Shown here one piece after another: positions 1 to 8,413 of a stretch of 64,000 bases of DNA. Location of the stretch: assembly GCA_031277945.1 (NCBI GenBank), contig JAITLK010000003.1:496001-560000 (forward strand), written 5' to 3'. The notes beneath the pieces were generated by a model. The model had not been told where the DNA came from and ran no database searches. It saw nothing but the letters and a program-made list of their open reading frames with translations. The stretch comes from Microbacterium sp. Lineage in GTDB: Bacteria; Actinomycetota; Actinomycetes; Actinomycetales; Microbacteriaceae. The position numbers were made by a program, and so were the translations under genes. Every line of letters starts with the position of its first letter. The stretch's first letter is position 1.

Positions 1-2
1 CC

Positions 3-863
3 GAGGAGGTCACCGGACTCGACCTCGTGCGCGAGCAGTTCCGCCTCGCCGAGGGCGGCCTGCTCGACTACGACGACCCCCAGCCGGTGGGACACTCCAT
101 CGAGTTCCGCATCAACGGCGAGGACCCGGGGCGCGGCTTCCTTCCCCAGCCCGGCCCGATCAAGGTGTTCAAGACCTTCGGCGGCCCCGGCATCCGCCTC
201 GACTCCGGCGTGACCGCCGGGGACACCGTCTCGGGTGCGTTCGACTCACTGCTGGCGAAGATCATCGTCACCGGCAAGGACCGCGCCGAGGCGCTGGAGC
301 GCTCTCGTCGCGTGCTGGACGAGTTCGAGGTCGCCGGTCTCCCCACGGTGCTGCCGTTCGACCGCCAGGTCGTGCGTGAGCCCGCGTTCACGGCGGAGGA
401 CGGCGTCTTCGCCGTGCACACCCGCTGGATCGAGACCGAGTTCGTGAACGAGATCCCCGCATGGGACGGCGAGCTGGAGCCCGCTGCCGACGCGGCCGGG
501 CGCCACACCGTGGTCGTCGAGGTCGCGGGCAAGCGCCTCGAGGTGAGCCTGCCCGACCGCATCGTCGGCCCCGCCGCCGGTGCGGGCCGTCCCGCCGCGG
601 CCCCGCCGTCGCGCCGCTCGCACAAGTCCACCGCCTCCGCGGGCGCCTCGGGCGACGCCGTGAAGTCGCCGATGCAGGCGACCGTGGTGAAGGTCGCCGT
701 CGAAGAGGGTCAGCAGGTCGTCAAGGGCGACCTGGTGGTCGTGCTCGAGGCGATGAAGATGGAGCAGCCGCTGCAGGCGCACAAGGACGGCGTGATCGGC
801 GCGATCAACGCCAGCGCCGGCGAGACCGTGTCCGCCGGCCACCAGCTCCTCACCATCAGCTGA
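3..863 (+). CDS. accA3: Acetyl/propionyl-CoA carboxylase alpha subunit, C-terminal part (biotin carboxylase end + biotinyl domain)
   Basis: The gene enters from the left edge: the frame is open from base 3 and reads EVTGLDLVREQ, a signature of the biotin carboxylase domain, so the true start lies outside the window. About 130 residues of biotin carboxylase C-terminus follow, then a linker rich in Ala, Pro and Ser, then a biotinyl carrier domain with the motif EAMKMEQP; the biotinylated Lys codon is at 756-758. Such fused alpha subunits carry out ATP-dependent carboxylation of biotin and pass CO2 to an acyl-CoA carboxyltransferase beta subunit for malonyl-CoA and methylmalonyl-CoA supply. The assignment to AccA3 rather than another alpha paralogue rests on gene order resembling M. 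tuberculosis and is an inference. The gene ends in a strong hairpin shared with the convergent gene. Confidence 0.93.
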   Translation, partial: EEVTGLDLVREQFRLAEGGLLDYDDPQPVGHSIEFRINGEDPGRGFLPQPGPIKVFKTFGGPGIRLDSGVTAGDTVSGAFDSLLAKIIVTGKDRAEALERSRRVLDEFEVAGLPTVLPFDRQVVREPAFTAEDGVFAVHTRWIETEFVNEIPAWDGELEPAADAAGRHTVVVEVAGKRLEVSLPDRIVGPAAGAGRPAAAPPSRRSHKSTASAGASGDAVKSPMQATVVKVAVEEGQQVVKGDLVVVLEAMKMEQPLQAHKDGVIGAINASAGETVSAGHQLLTIS

Positions 864-865
864 CG

Positions 866-914
866 GCTGATACGAAAAGGGCCCCGAGATCATCGGGGCC
901 CTTTTCGTATCAGC
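866..914. terminator. Bidirectional terminator hairpin
   Basis: Perfect 22-bp inverted repeat (866-887 and 893-914) around a 5-base loop. The inner part is an A/G tract on the left and a C/T tract on the right (ccctttt at 899-905), so it works as an intrinsic terminator in both directions. The right arm contains the stop codon (910-912) of the convergent gene. Confidence 0.9.
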
Positions 915-1914
915 GACGACGCGATCGATCCGCGGCGGTGACGCCCGCGGCCCACGACGACAGGGCACGCTGCGCGAAGGTGGTTCCCAGCGATTCACGG
1001 CGCGCCGGGTCGGTGAAGGACGACAGCGCGGCCCACAGCACCCAGGGATGAACGTCGCTGGAGTCGGCGGTGAGCGTGAACACCGGATCGCCGGGCGCCC
1101 GCTCGAACGTCACGGGTGCCAGCTCCGCGGTGATCGCCGCCGGATCGAGATGCAGCACGATGGTCGGGACCTCGGTATCGTCGCGCCGGCGCGTTCCGAG
1201 AAGACTGCGCCCGCTCGCTCCCAGCCGGATCGCATCCGCCTCGACGCCACGGATCGCGCTCCACGGGATCACGGCCACCAGCTCCACACCGGTGACGAGC
1301 ACAGCGGTACGCCCGATCGCGAGTCCCATCGCCCGTCGGCCGAATGATCCCCCGCGAACCCGGCCGATCCCCACGCGGATTGCGGCCCAGGCGAACAGCA
1401 CGCCCACCAGCCCCACCACTGCGCCGATCACGGCCGCCATCACCCGAGTCCCGGCATCGCGCGCCGGATCGGGCACGATCAGGACGGCTGCCGCTGCCGC
1501 GGTGCCCAGCAGGAGCAACGCCAGCACCGCGAAGCCGGCCACCATGCCCGCCCCGCGTCGTCGCTCGGGGAAGAAGTGCACCCAGTCATCGGGAAGGTCG
1601 CGCTGCGCGCGGGTCAGAGTGACCGCGTTGATCAGTCGCGGGGATGCCGTCGGCAGTCGCCGGCCCGCGAAGACCAGGATGATCGCCGTACCGAAGCCGG
1701 CGACCATCACGGAGCCGAGCACCCGCCCGAGGACCCCGGCGGGTTCCTCCGCGGCCGCGACGAGCGCTGCGGGGTTGACGAGGGCTGCCACCGCAAGCCC
1801 GATGACCACCCATCCGGCAGCGATCGGGAAAAGGGGTCGCCGCGGCGGCGCCCACGCACGAGGCCACGGCACCGGCGGCAGCGTCGGGGCCGACGGCAGG
1901 TCTGGGGTCACCAC
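910..1914 (-). CDS. Membrane protein of unknown function, possible PH-like cytosolic domain
   Basis: I do not recognise a named family with certainty. The protein has about 334 residues: a short proline-rich N-terminus, four likely membrane segments in two pairs within the first ~190 residues (GWVVIGLAVAAL; VLGSVMVAGFGTAIILV; GFAVLALLLLGTAAAAAVL; AVVGLVGVLFAWAAI), then a ~130-residue C-terminal domain with alternating beta-like stretches (VELVAVIPWSAIRGVEAD) resembling bacterial PH-like domains. The frame is open to a TTG at 1923, but a TACATT -10-like hexamer lies at 1927-1922, and the GTG at 1914 is 7 bases after it, so a leaderless start at 1914 is more likely. It sits 75 bases downstream of lpdA on the same strand. 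Confidence 0.7.
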   Translation of the reverse strand: MVTPDLPSAPTLPPVPWPRAWAPPRRPLFPIAAGWVVIGLAVAALVNPAALVAAAEEPAGVLGRVLGSVMVAGFGTAIILVFAGRRLPTASPRLINAVTLTRAQRDLPDDWVHFFPERRRGAGMVAGFAVLALLLLGTAAAAAVLIVPDPARDAGTRVMAAVIGAVVGLVGVLFAWAAIRVGIGRVRGGSFGRRAMGLAIGRTAVLVTGVELVAVIPWSAIRGVEADAIRLGASGRSLLGTRRRDDTEVPTIVLHLDPAAITAELAPVTFERAPGDPVFTLTADSSDVHPWVLWAALSSFTDPARRESLGTTFAQRALSSWAAGVTAADRSRRR

Positions 1915-1989
1915 AGGACCCAATGTAGTTTCATCGGTTTCATCGTCCGGGATTGGCTCACTCGGACGCCGGTGCGCACGAAGCTCGGG

Positions 1990-3441
1990 TCAAGCGCCGG
2001 ATTCCTGGCGGTTCACCAGGTGCATCGCGCGCATGGCATCCGTGATCGATCCCGTCAGCGACGGGTACACCGCGAAGACGCGGGACACCTGGTCGACGGT
2101 CAGGCGTCGCTCGACGGCGATGGCGATGGGGTAGATCAGCTCGGAGGCACGCGGGGCGACGATGACACCGCCGATGACGGTTCCCGATCCCTTACGCGCG
2201 ATGATCTTCACAAAGCCGTCCTTCATGCCGATCATCTTGGCGCGCGGGTTCGCGGCCAGCGGCAGCTTGTGAACGACGCCGTCGGCCTTGCCGTCCAGGA
2301 CGTCCTGCTCGGTGAAGCCGACGGAGGCGACCTCGGGAGCGGTGAAGATGTTGGCGGTGATCCGCCCCTTCTCCAGCGGGATCACGATGTCACCCAGTGC
2401 ATGGAACACGGCGGTGCGGCCCTGCATCGAGGCCACCGAGGCCAGCGGCATGAAGTCGGTGCAGTCGCCCGCGGCGTAGATGTTGGGGACGGAAGTGCGC
2501 GCCACCCGGTTGACCACGATGTGACCGGAGTCGGCCAGCTGCACCCCTGCCTCCTCGAGGCCGATGCCCGCCGTGTTGGGGATCGATCCCACGGCCAGAA
2601 GGCAGTGACTGCCCTCCACCGTCCGGCCGTCGGCGAGCGTCACGACGACGCCGTCCTCGCTTCGCTCTACCTTCTCGGCACGGGACTTGTTGAGCACCTT
2701 CATCCCGCCGCGCTTGAAGACTTTCTCCAGCACCGCGGCGGCGTCGGCGTCCTCGGAGGGCAGGATCTGGTCACGGCTGGAGATCAAGGTCACCTGGGCC
2801 CCGAGGTTCATGTACGCGGAGGCGAACTCGGCACCGGTGACACCGGATCCCACCACGATGAGGTGCTTCGGAAGCTCCTTCATGTCGTAGAGCTGGGTCC
2901 AGGTGAGGATGCGCTCGCCATCGGGCATCGCCGACGGAAGCCGGCGCGGGGAGGCTCCCACGGAGACCACCAGCGTGTCGGCTTCGACGCGGTCGAAGTC
3001 GGTGCCGCCGGGGCCGGTGGAGACCACCACCGCGCGGTCCCCTTCGAGGCGGCCGTGCCCGTTGATGATGCGGACTCCGGCTTCGAGCAGGGCGCTTCGC
3101 ATGTCATCGGACTGCTGGCGCGCCAGCGTCAGCAGTCGCTTGTTGACGGCGGCGAGGTTGATGGCCACCTGCGGCTTCAGCGGCTTGCCGTCGCCGCCCT
3201 TGGCGAAGAACTGCACCCCGAGGTCACTGGCCTCGCTGATGGCGACCGCCGCATCGGCCGTGGCGATCAGCGACTTGGAGGGGACGACGTCGGTGATCAC
3301 CGCGGAGCCGCCGACGCCGGCACGCTCCACCAGGGTGACCTCGGCACCCAGCTGAGCCGCCGCAATCGCCGCCTCATAGCCGCCGGGACCGCCACCGATG
3401 ATCGCGACCGACTGCGTGCGCTCAAAAGAGAGGGATGCCAT
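1990..3441 (-). CDS. lpdA: NAD(P)H-quinone dehydrogenase, LpdA-type flavoprotein
   Basis: A 483-residue protein of the pyridine nucleotide-disulfide oxidoreductase fold: FAD-binding GGGPGGYEAA near residue 12, an NAD-binding GSGVTGAEFA in the middle, the second FAD motif YAAGDCTDFMPLASVA, and a dimerisation domain at the end. The usual redox-active CxxxxC of dihydrolipoamide dehydrogenase is absent: the place reads GGSAVITDVVPSK, with no cysteine. M. tuberculosis Rv3303c (LpdA) belongs to the same non-lipoamide group and reduces quinones, so that role is inferred. The start ATG at 3441 is preceded by GAGAAT at 3453-3448 with a 6-base gap, a leaderless-type arrangement. A much longer open frame continues upstream but shares no homology and overlaps the divergent phosphorylase gene. 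Confidence 0.88.
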   Translation of the reverse strand: MASLSFERTQSVAIIGGGPGGYEAAIAAAQLGAEVTLVERAGVGGSAVITDVVPSKSLIATADAAVAISEASDLGVQFFAKGGDGKPLKPQVAINLAAVNKRLLTLARQQSDDMRSALLEAGVRIINGHGRLEGDRAVVVSTGPGGTDFDRVEADTLVVSVGASPRRLPSAMPDGERILTWTQLYDMKELPKHLIVVGSGVTGAEFASAYMNLGAQVTLISSRDQILPSEDADAAAVLEKVFKRGGMKVLNKSRAEKVERSEDGVVVTLADGRTVEGSHCLLAVGSIPNTAGIGLEEAGVQLADSGHIVVNRVARTSVPNIYAAGDCTDFMPLASVASMQGRTAVFHALGDIVIPLEKGRITANIFTAPEVASVGFTEQDVLDGKADGVVHKLPLAANPRAKMIGMKDGFVKIIARKGSGTVIGGVIVAPRASELIYPIAIAVERRLTVDQVSRVFAVYPSLTGSITDAMRAMHLVNRQESGA

Positions 3442-3600
3442 GCTCCTATTCTCCCCTAACCACGCCCCCTTCATTGCGCGCACCCGGCTGCCATCCGGCC
3501 CGGTCCCGTGCCGGCCGTGCGCGATGAGGCGAGCATGGCATGCGCGAATGAGCAGTGGAGTGCTCTGGTGAGGGGCGGGCGGGGTTCCTAGAGTGGGAGG

Positions 3601-4434
3601 ATGCCTGAGAACCACGACAACCCGCTGGACGACCCGAACACCGACCCGTTCGACGTCGCACGCACCGCTGCCGCCGACATCGCACGCCTGACGGGTGTGG
3701 AGCGCCATGACATCGCGCTCACGCTCGGAAGCGGCTGGGGCAAGGCGGCAGATCTCATCGGCGAGACCGTCGCCACGATCCCGGCCACCGAGGTCACCGG
3801 ATTCTCGAAGCCGGCGTTGGAGGGCCACGTCGGCACGATCCGCAGTCTGCGCACGGACAGCGGGAAGAACGTGCTCATCATCGGCGCACGCACCCACTAC
3901 TACGAGGGTCATGGCGTCCGTCGCGTGGTGCACAGCGTGCGCACCGCTGCGGCCACGGGCGCCGGCGTCATGGTGCTCACCAACGGTGCCGGCGGCATCA
4001 AGGAGACGTGGAAGCCGGGACAGCCCGTGCTGATCAGCGACCACATCAACCTCACCGCGGACTCCCCCATCGAGGGCGCCAACTTCGTGGACCTGACCGA
4101 TCTGTACAGCGCACGTCTGCGCGGCATCGCACGCGAAGTGGATGCGACGCTCGACGAGGGCGTCTACTGCCAGTTCCGCGGTCCGCACTACGAGACGCCC
4201 GCGGAGGTCCAGATGGCCAAGGCCATCGGCGGCCACATCTGCGGCATGTCCACCGCTCTCGAGGCGATCGCCGCCCGCCAGTCCGGCATGGAGGTGCTCG
4301 GCTTCTCGCTGATCACCAACCTTGCCGCCGGCATCCAGACCACCCCGCTCAGCCACGCGGAGGTCATCGAGGCCGGACGCGAGGCGGAGCCGGTGATCTC
4401 CGACCTGCTCGCGCGCGTGATCGGGCGCCTCTGA
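3601..4434 (+). CDS. punA: Purine-nucleoside phosphorylase (class II, trimeric type)
   Basis: A 277-residue protein with the landmarks of the high-molecular-weight nucleoside phosphorylase family: GSGWG phosphate loop, THYYEGHG, TNGAGGI, GPHYETPAEV, GMSTALEAI and ITNLAAG. It cleaves (deoxy)inosine and (deoxy)guanosine with phosphate to the base and (deoxy)ribose-1-phosphate in purine salvage. TAGAGT (3589-3594) stands 6 bases before the ATG, and GGGAGG lies between them, so the transcript may be leaderless. The stop overlaps the start of the downstream phosphosugar mutase (TGATG), a pairing that fits: the mutase can convert the pentose-1-phosphate product. M. tuberculosis has the same pair (deoD-pmmB). 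Confidence 0.93.
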   Translation: MPENHDNPLDDPNTDPFDVARTAAADIARLTGVERHDIALTLGSGWGKAADLIGETVATIPATEVTGFSKPALEGHVGTIRSLRTDSGKNVLIIGARTHYYEGHGVRRVVHSVRTAAATGAGVMVLTNGAGGIKETWKPGQPVLISDHINLTADSPIEGANFVDLTDLYSARLRGIAREVDATLDEGVYCQFRGPHYETPAEVQMAKAIGGHICGMSTALEAIAARQSGMEVLGFSLITNLAAGIQTTPLSHAEVIEAGREAEPVISDLLARVIGRL

Positions 4435-6101
4435 TGAGCGTCGCGGATGCCGTCACCCGGGCAGAGGCCTGGCTCGCGCAGGACCCCGATCAGACGACGC
4501 GCGACGAACTCGCCCAGCTGCTGACGCGCGTCGCAGACGGCGACGAGGCGGCTGCAGCGGATCTCGTCGATCGATTCGCCACCCGTCTGGAGTTCGGCAC
4601 AGCCGGCCTCCGCGGCCGGCTGGAGGCGGGATCGAACCGGATGAACCGGGTGCTCGTGTCGCAGGCCGCCGCGGGCTTCGCCGCCTACCTCCAGGAGCAC
4701 GTCGACGGTGTGCCGACCGTGGTCATCGGGTACGACGGCCGGCGCAACTCACAGGTCTTCGCCACCGACTCCGCGGAGATCTTCGCCGGCGCGGGGCTGC
4801 GGGCCATCCTCCTGCCTCGTCTGCTTCCCACTCCGGTGCTGGCGTTCGCCGTGCGCCTGCTGCAGGCCGACGCGGGCGTCATGGTCACCGCCAGCCACAA
4901 CCCGCCGGACGACAACGGCTACAAGGTCTACCTCGGCGGCAGCGACGACGGATCGCAGATCGTCTCGCCCGCCGACAAGCAGATCGCGGCGCACATCCAG
5001 CACGTCGCCGACACGCTCACCGTTCCCGCACTGCCCCGCTCGACCGAGTACACGGTCGCCGACGAGTCGGTGCTGGACGCCTACGTGACGGCCACGGCAG
5101 CCGTCGGCCCCGCACCTGCGGCAGGCGCTGACCTGCGCTGGGTGTACACCGCCATGCACGGCGTGGGCTATGAGACCATCTCCCGCATCATCGCCGAGGC
5201 CGGGTACGCAGCGCCCATCCTCGTGACCGAGCAGATCCAGCCGGACGGCCGGTTCCCCACGGTGGCCTTCCCCAACCCGGAGGAGCCGGGCGCGATGGAC
5301 CTGTCCTTCGCCGCCGCCCGCGAGGCCGGGGCCGATCTCATCATCGCGAACGACCCCGACGCCGACCGTCTGGCGGTGGCCATCCCGGCCGACGTCGACG
5401 GCGGCTGGCGCCGCTTGAGCGGCAATGAGGTGGGCCTGCTGCTCGGCTGGCAGAACGCACGGGCGGCCGCCGGCACTCCCGGCGCTTCGCTCGCATGCTC
5501 GCTGGTCTCCTCGCCCGGTCTGGGCGCGATCGCCGCTCACTACGGCCTCGACTTCCATGAAACGCTCACCGGCTTCAAGTGGATCTCGCGGGCGCCCGGG
5601 ATGGTGTTCGGTTTCGAGGAGGCACTGGGCTACCTCGTCAACCCGACGACGGTGCGCGACAAAGACGGCATCTCGGCGGCCATCGCCTTCCTGAAACTCG
5701 CCTGCGACGCCCGCGCCGAGGGGCGCACGGTCGCAGACCTGCTGGACGAGTTCGGTGAGACATTCGGACACTTCGCCAGCGGCCAGGTATCGATCCGCGT
5801 GGAGGATCTGTCGCTGATCGGACGCATCATGGCGGGTCTGCGTGCGCAGCCACCGGTTGCGTTCGGCGAGGACGCCGTTGCTTCGGCCGAGGACCTGCTG
5901 GATGCGCCGCAGGGCACGCCGTCCGGCGATGTGCTGCGCTACCGGCTCGCCTCCGGCTCCCGCATCGTGGTGCGCCCCAGCGGCACCGAGCCGAAGCTCA
6001 AGGTGTACCTGGATGCGAAGGCCGAGTCCGCTGAGGCGGCACAGGCCCGCATCGCTGCGATGGACGCCGCCGTTCGGGAACTGCTCGGCACATTCTCCTG
6101 A
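4434..6101 (+). CDS. pmmB: Phospho-sugar mutase (phosphomannomutase/phosphopentomutase type)
   Basis: A 555-residue alpha-D-phosphohexomutase superfamily protein. Visible in order: active-site phosphoserine loop TASHNPPDDNGYK, metal-binding DPDADRL, sugar-specificity loop GFEEALGY, and the phosphate-binding RPSGTEPKLKVYLD near the C-terminus. It moves phosphate between C1 and C5/C6 of a sugar. Coupling by a one-base overlap to purine-nucleoside phosphorylase suggests that (deoxy)ribose-1-phosphate is a main substrate, but hexose substrates cannot be ruled out from sequence. The symbol follows the equivalent neighbour in M. tuberculosis. A hairpin terminator follows directly. Confidence 0.88.
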   Translation: MSVADAVTRAEAWLAQDPDQTTRDELAQLLTRVADGDEAAAADLVDRFATRLEFGTAGLRGRLEAGSNRMNRVLVSQAAAGFAAYLQEHVDGVPTVVIGYDGRRNSQVFATDSAEIFAGAGLRAILLPRLLPTPVLAFAVRLLQADAGVMVTASHNPPDDNGYKVYLGGSDDGSQIVSPADKQIAAHIQHVADTLTVPALPRSTEYTVADESVLDAYVTATAAVGPAPAAGADLRWVYTAMHGVGYETISRIIAEAGYAAPILVTEQIQPDGRFPTVAFPNPEEPGAMDLSFAAAREAGADLIIANDPDADRLAVAIPADVDGGWRRLSGNEVGLLLGWQNARAAAGTPGASLACSLVSSPGLGAIAAHYGLDFHETLTGFKWISRAPGMVFGFEEALGYLVNPTTVRDKDGISAAIAFLKLACDARAEGRTVADLLDEFGETFGHFASGQVSIRVEDLSLIGRIMAGLRAQPPVAFGEDAVASAEDLLDAPQGTPSGDVLRYRLASGSRIVVRPSGTEPKLKVYLDAKAESAEAAQARIAAMDAAVRELLGTFS

Positions 6102-6110
6102 ACCGCGACA

Positions 6111-6142
6111 ACGGGTGGGGCGGTACGCCGTCCCACCCGTTT
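6111..6142 (+). terminator. Intrinsic terminator after the mutase gene
   Basis: Inverted repeat acgggtggggcgg / ccgtcccacccgt with one G-T wobble and a 4-base loop, followed by a short T-containing tail (ttcgtgt). It lies 10 bases after the stop of the mutase gene and separates that operon from the MFS gene promoter. Confidence 0.75.
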
Positions 6143-6157
6143 CGTGTCTGCGCCGTC

Positions 6158-6206
6158 TTGACACGTCCCGCCGCCTCCCGGAGAATCCTCGCGATATATC
6201 GCGAGG
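6158..6206 (+). promoter_or_regulatory. Promoter with a 20-bp perfect palindromic operator
   Basis: TTGACA at 6158-6163 and GAGAAT at 6181-6186 are separated by exactly 17 bases, a good sigma-70-type promoter. Directly after the -10 lies cctcgcgatatatcgcgagg (6187-6206), a perfect palindrome covering the transcription start; its right arm overlaps the ribosome binding site (gaggaaga) of the MFS gene. A repressor bound here would block both transcription start and expression of the exporter. No regulator gene is adjacent, so the binding protein is unknown; A/T-centred cgatatatcg boxes suggest a small dimeric winged-helix repressor, which is only a guess. Confidence 0.75.
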
Positions 6207-6212
6207 AAGAGA

Positions 6213-7553
6213 ATGATGACAGACGCCAGAGACGACGCCTCACCACCGCCCGCGGGTCCCCCTCACTGGATGCGCGGTCTGCTGCTGTTCTTCAGCGGCC
6301 AGACCGTGAGCCTCCTGGGCTCGATGCTGGTGCAGTACGCCATCTTCTGGTACCTCACGATGGAGTTCCGATCCGGGTCGGTGATGATGCTGGCCGCCGT
6401 GTTCGGTTTCCTCCCGCAGGCGATCGTGTCCATCTTCGGTGGCGTGTGGGCGGATCGTCACAACCGCAAGCTCCTGATCATCGCGGCGGACGGGTCCATC
6501 GCGATCACGACGGCGATCCTCGCGTTGCTGTTGCTGGCGGGGTACGCGCCGCTGTGGCTGATCTTCCTCACCCTCGCGATCCGCTCCGCGGGTGCGGGCA
6601 TCCAGACTCCCGCGGTCTCCGCGATGATTCCGCAGATCAGCCCGCAGCGACATCTGATGCGCGTGAACGGCATCATGCAGACGATCAACTCGATCATGAT
6701 GCTCATCGCCCCGGCCGCTGCCGGAGCGATCTTCGCGTGGGCCACTCTCCGCACCGGATCGGGGCTGCAGGCGCTGCTGCCGATCTTCGCGATCGACGTC
6801 GTCACCGCTGCCATCGGCATCGCCCTGCCCTCACTGGTGCGTGTGACCAAGGTGGACCGTTCGGCTGAGGTGCCGGTCGGCTACTTCGCGGATCTGGCCG
6901 CCGGGATCCGGTACGTGTTCGGCCACGCGTTCGTCCGCTGGCTGCTCGTGCTCTACGCGGTCGTGTTCCTCTTCACCGTGGCCCCCTCCAACCTCACCCC
7001 GCTGATGGTGGTGCGCACCTTCCCCGCAGGCGATGAGGCCGGAGACGTGGTCAACCTCACGATCCTGGAGCTGGCCTTCAGCATCGGCATGGCACTGGGC
7101 GGCATCCTCGTCGCGGTGTGGGCAGCGGGGCGTGACCGCATCACCCTGATCACCGGGGCATCCCTCGCCTTCGCGGTGCTGTCCATCGTGCTGGGCCTGT
7201 CCCCCAACGTCTGGATCTTCTTCGGCGCGATGTTCCTGACCGGCCTGGTGGTGCCGTTCTTCGGCACCACCGCCATGACCCTTCTGCAGGAGACCGTGGA
7301 GCCGGAGCGACAGGGTCGGGTGTTCGGATTCGTCGGCATCGTGATGGCCCTCGCGATGCCCGTGGGCATGCTCGGCTTCGGGCCGCTGGCGGATGTGATG
7401 CCGGTGGAGGTCCTGCTGGTGGCCGCCGGCGTCGCCACCATCGTCGTGGTGGTGATCGCCCTGGTGATCCCTGCGGGCCGACGCGCCGTCGCCTCGGCGC
7501 GGGCCATGAGCCGGACAGCCGACGGGAGCGGCGACGTCCCGTCCGATGTCTAG
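6213..7553 (+). CDS. MFS transporter, drug-efflux-like (MefA/TetV type)
   Basis: A 446-residue membrane protein with about 12 hydrophobic segments. The loop after segment 2 reads GGVWADRHNRKLLI, the MFS motif A of efflux-type members, and the second half carries LVVPFFGTTAMTLLQETVEPERQGRVFG, typical of macrolide-efflux-like MFS proteins (fragments shown are VVPFFGTT and ERQGRVFG). It probably exports a toxic small molecule; the substrate cannot be told. Two in-frame ATGs (6213, 6216) follow a GAGGAAGA ribosome site. Expression appears to be held by the palindrome in its promoter, as expected for an inducible exporter. The next gene starts 9 bases later, with its own -10-like TAGACT overlapping this stop codon. 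Confidence 0.82.
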   Translation: MMTDARDDASPPPAGPPHWMRGLLLFFSGQTVSLLGSMLVQYAIFWYLTMEFRSGSVMMLAAVFGFLPQAIVSIFGGVWADRHNRKLLIIAADGSIAITTAILALLLLAGYAPLWLIFLTLAIRSAGAGIQTPAVSAMIPQISPQRHLMRVNGIMQTINSIMMLIAPAAAGAIFAWATLRTGSGLQALLPIFAIDVVTAAIGIALPSLVRVTKVDRSAEVPVGYFADLAAGIRYVFGHAFVRWLLVLYAVVFLFTVAPSNLTPLMVVRTFPAGDEAGDVVNLTILELAFSIGMALGGILVAVWAAGRDRITLITGASLAFAVLSIVLGLSPNVWIFFGAMFLTGLVVPFFGTTAMTLLQETVEPERQGRVFGFVGIVMALAMPVGMLGFGPLADVMPVEVLLVAAGVATIVVVVIALVIPAGRRAVASARAMSRTADGSGDVPSDV

Positions 7554-7562
7554 ACTGGGCGC

Positions 7563-8147
7563 ATGATCGACGCCCCCGTCACGCTCATCGGCAACCGCGT
7601 CCGCCTCGAGCCGCTGAGCGAAGCGCACGTCGATGGGCTGCGGGCCGCCGCGGCGGGTAACACGAACGCGCTCTGGTACACGGTCGCACCGTCTGCGGAC
7701 GGCATCGAGGAGGACATCGCCGACCGGCTCGCGCAGCGTGATCGCGGGACGATGAACCCGTTCGCGATCCGGCGGCTGGAGGATGACGCGATCGTCGGCG
7801 AGACCACGTTCTGCAACCTGCAGCCGGAGCTTCCGCGCACCGAGATCGGCTACACCTGGCTGGCGCTTGACGCCCGCGGGACGGGTGTGAACGCCGAGGC
7901 TAAGCTCCTGCTGCTCGCTCACGCCTTCGAGACCTGCGGGGTGATCGCGGTGGAGTTGCGCACGCACTTCCACAACTTCGCCTCGCGGCGGGCGATCGAG
8001 CGGCTGGGAGCGAAGCAGGACGGCGTCTTCCGCAACCATCGCTTCGGCCCCGACGGGACGCTCCGCGACACCGTCGTGTACTCGATCCTCCCGCACGAAT
8101 GGCCCACGGTGCGCACCGGACTGCGCGCCCGCCTCGGCCAGCTGTGA
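7563..8147 (+). CDS. GNAT-family N-acetyltransferase (RimJ/RimL-like)
   Basis: A 194-residue protein of the GCN5-related acetyltransferase fold: N-terminal RVRLEPLSEAHVDGL, central strand TEIGYTWLALDARGTGVNAEAK containing the acetyl-CoA loop region (RGTGVN), and the C-terminal HFHNFASRRAIERLGA typical of RimJ/RimL-type enzymes that acetylate protein N-termini or small amines. The substrate is unknown. TAGACT at 7551-7556 stands 6 bases before the ATG, a leaderless-type promoter within the end of the MFS gene. Its stop overlaps the GTG start of a small HPr-like gene (GTGA), so the two are translationally coupled. Confidence 0.82.
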   Translation: MIDAPVTLIGNRVRLEPLSEAHVDGLRAAAAGNTNALWYTVAPSADGIEEDIADRLAQRDRGTMNPFAIRRLEDDAIVGETTFCNLQPELPRTEIGYTWLALDARGTGVNAEAKLLLLAHAFETCGVIAVELRTHFHNFASRRAIERLGAKQDGVFRNHRFGPDGTLRDTVVYSILPHEWPTVRTGLRARLGQL

Positions 8148-8410
8148 GCGATTTCGACGCGACCGCCGAGGTGGTGCTGGGCCAGGATCTGCACGCGCGC
8201 CCCGCCGCCGCGGTCGCCGCTCGCGCGGGGGATTTCCCTGGCACGGTGCTGCTGCGGCCCGCGTCCGCCCCGGAGCTGAACGCGGCGAGCGTCCTGTCGC
8301 TGATGGCGGCGGACCTACGTGCGGGTTCGGCGGTGGGTGTGAGAGCCCACGGCGCCGGAGCCGCCGAGGTCGTGACAGCGATCGCCGCGCTGCTGAGCGC
8401 GACGGAGTGA
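8144..8410 (+). CDS. HPr-like phosphocarrier protein (second HPr paralogue)
   Basis: An 88-residue protein with the HPr fold signature: LGQDLHARPAA with the phosphorylatable active-site His, and the NAASVLSLMA stretch that corresponds to the regulatory serine region of HPr. The end EVVTAIAALLS matches the last helix. It differs from the canonical HPr encoded at 10845-11126 in the 46-60 region (SLMAADLRAGSAVGV instead of GVISLGAEHGDEVVL). The GTG at 8144 overlaps the stop of the acetyltransferase, which makes it the natural start. It ends 3 bases from the convergent PRD regulator gene. Probably it serves the regulator or a dedicated PTS rather than general sugar uptake; this is inference. Confidence 0.78.
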   Translation: MSDFDATAEVVLGQDLHARPAAAVAARAGDFPGTVLLRPASAPELNAASVLSLMAADLRAGSAVGVRAHGAGAAEVVTAIAALLSATE

Positions 8411-8413
8411 GCC

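Noticed and set aside
1576..3459. A 627-codon plus-strand frame
   Set aside because: Shadow of lpdA and the membrane protein on the other strand; low-complexity Asp/Gly/His/Arg composition typical of GC-rich antisense frames.
1990..4356. A 788-codon minus-strand frame reaching far upstream of lpdA
   Set aside because: Only the part from 3441 down matches a flavoprotein; the upstream part is antisense to the purine phosphorylase gene and has no family features.
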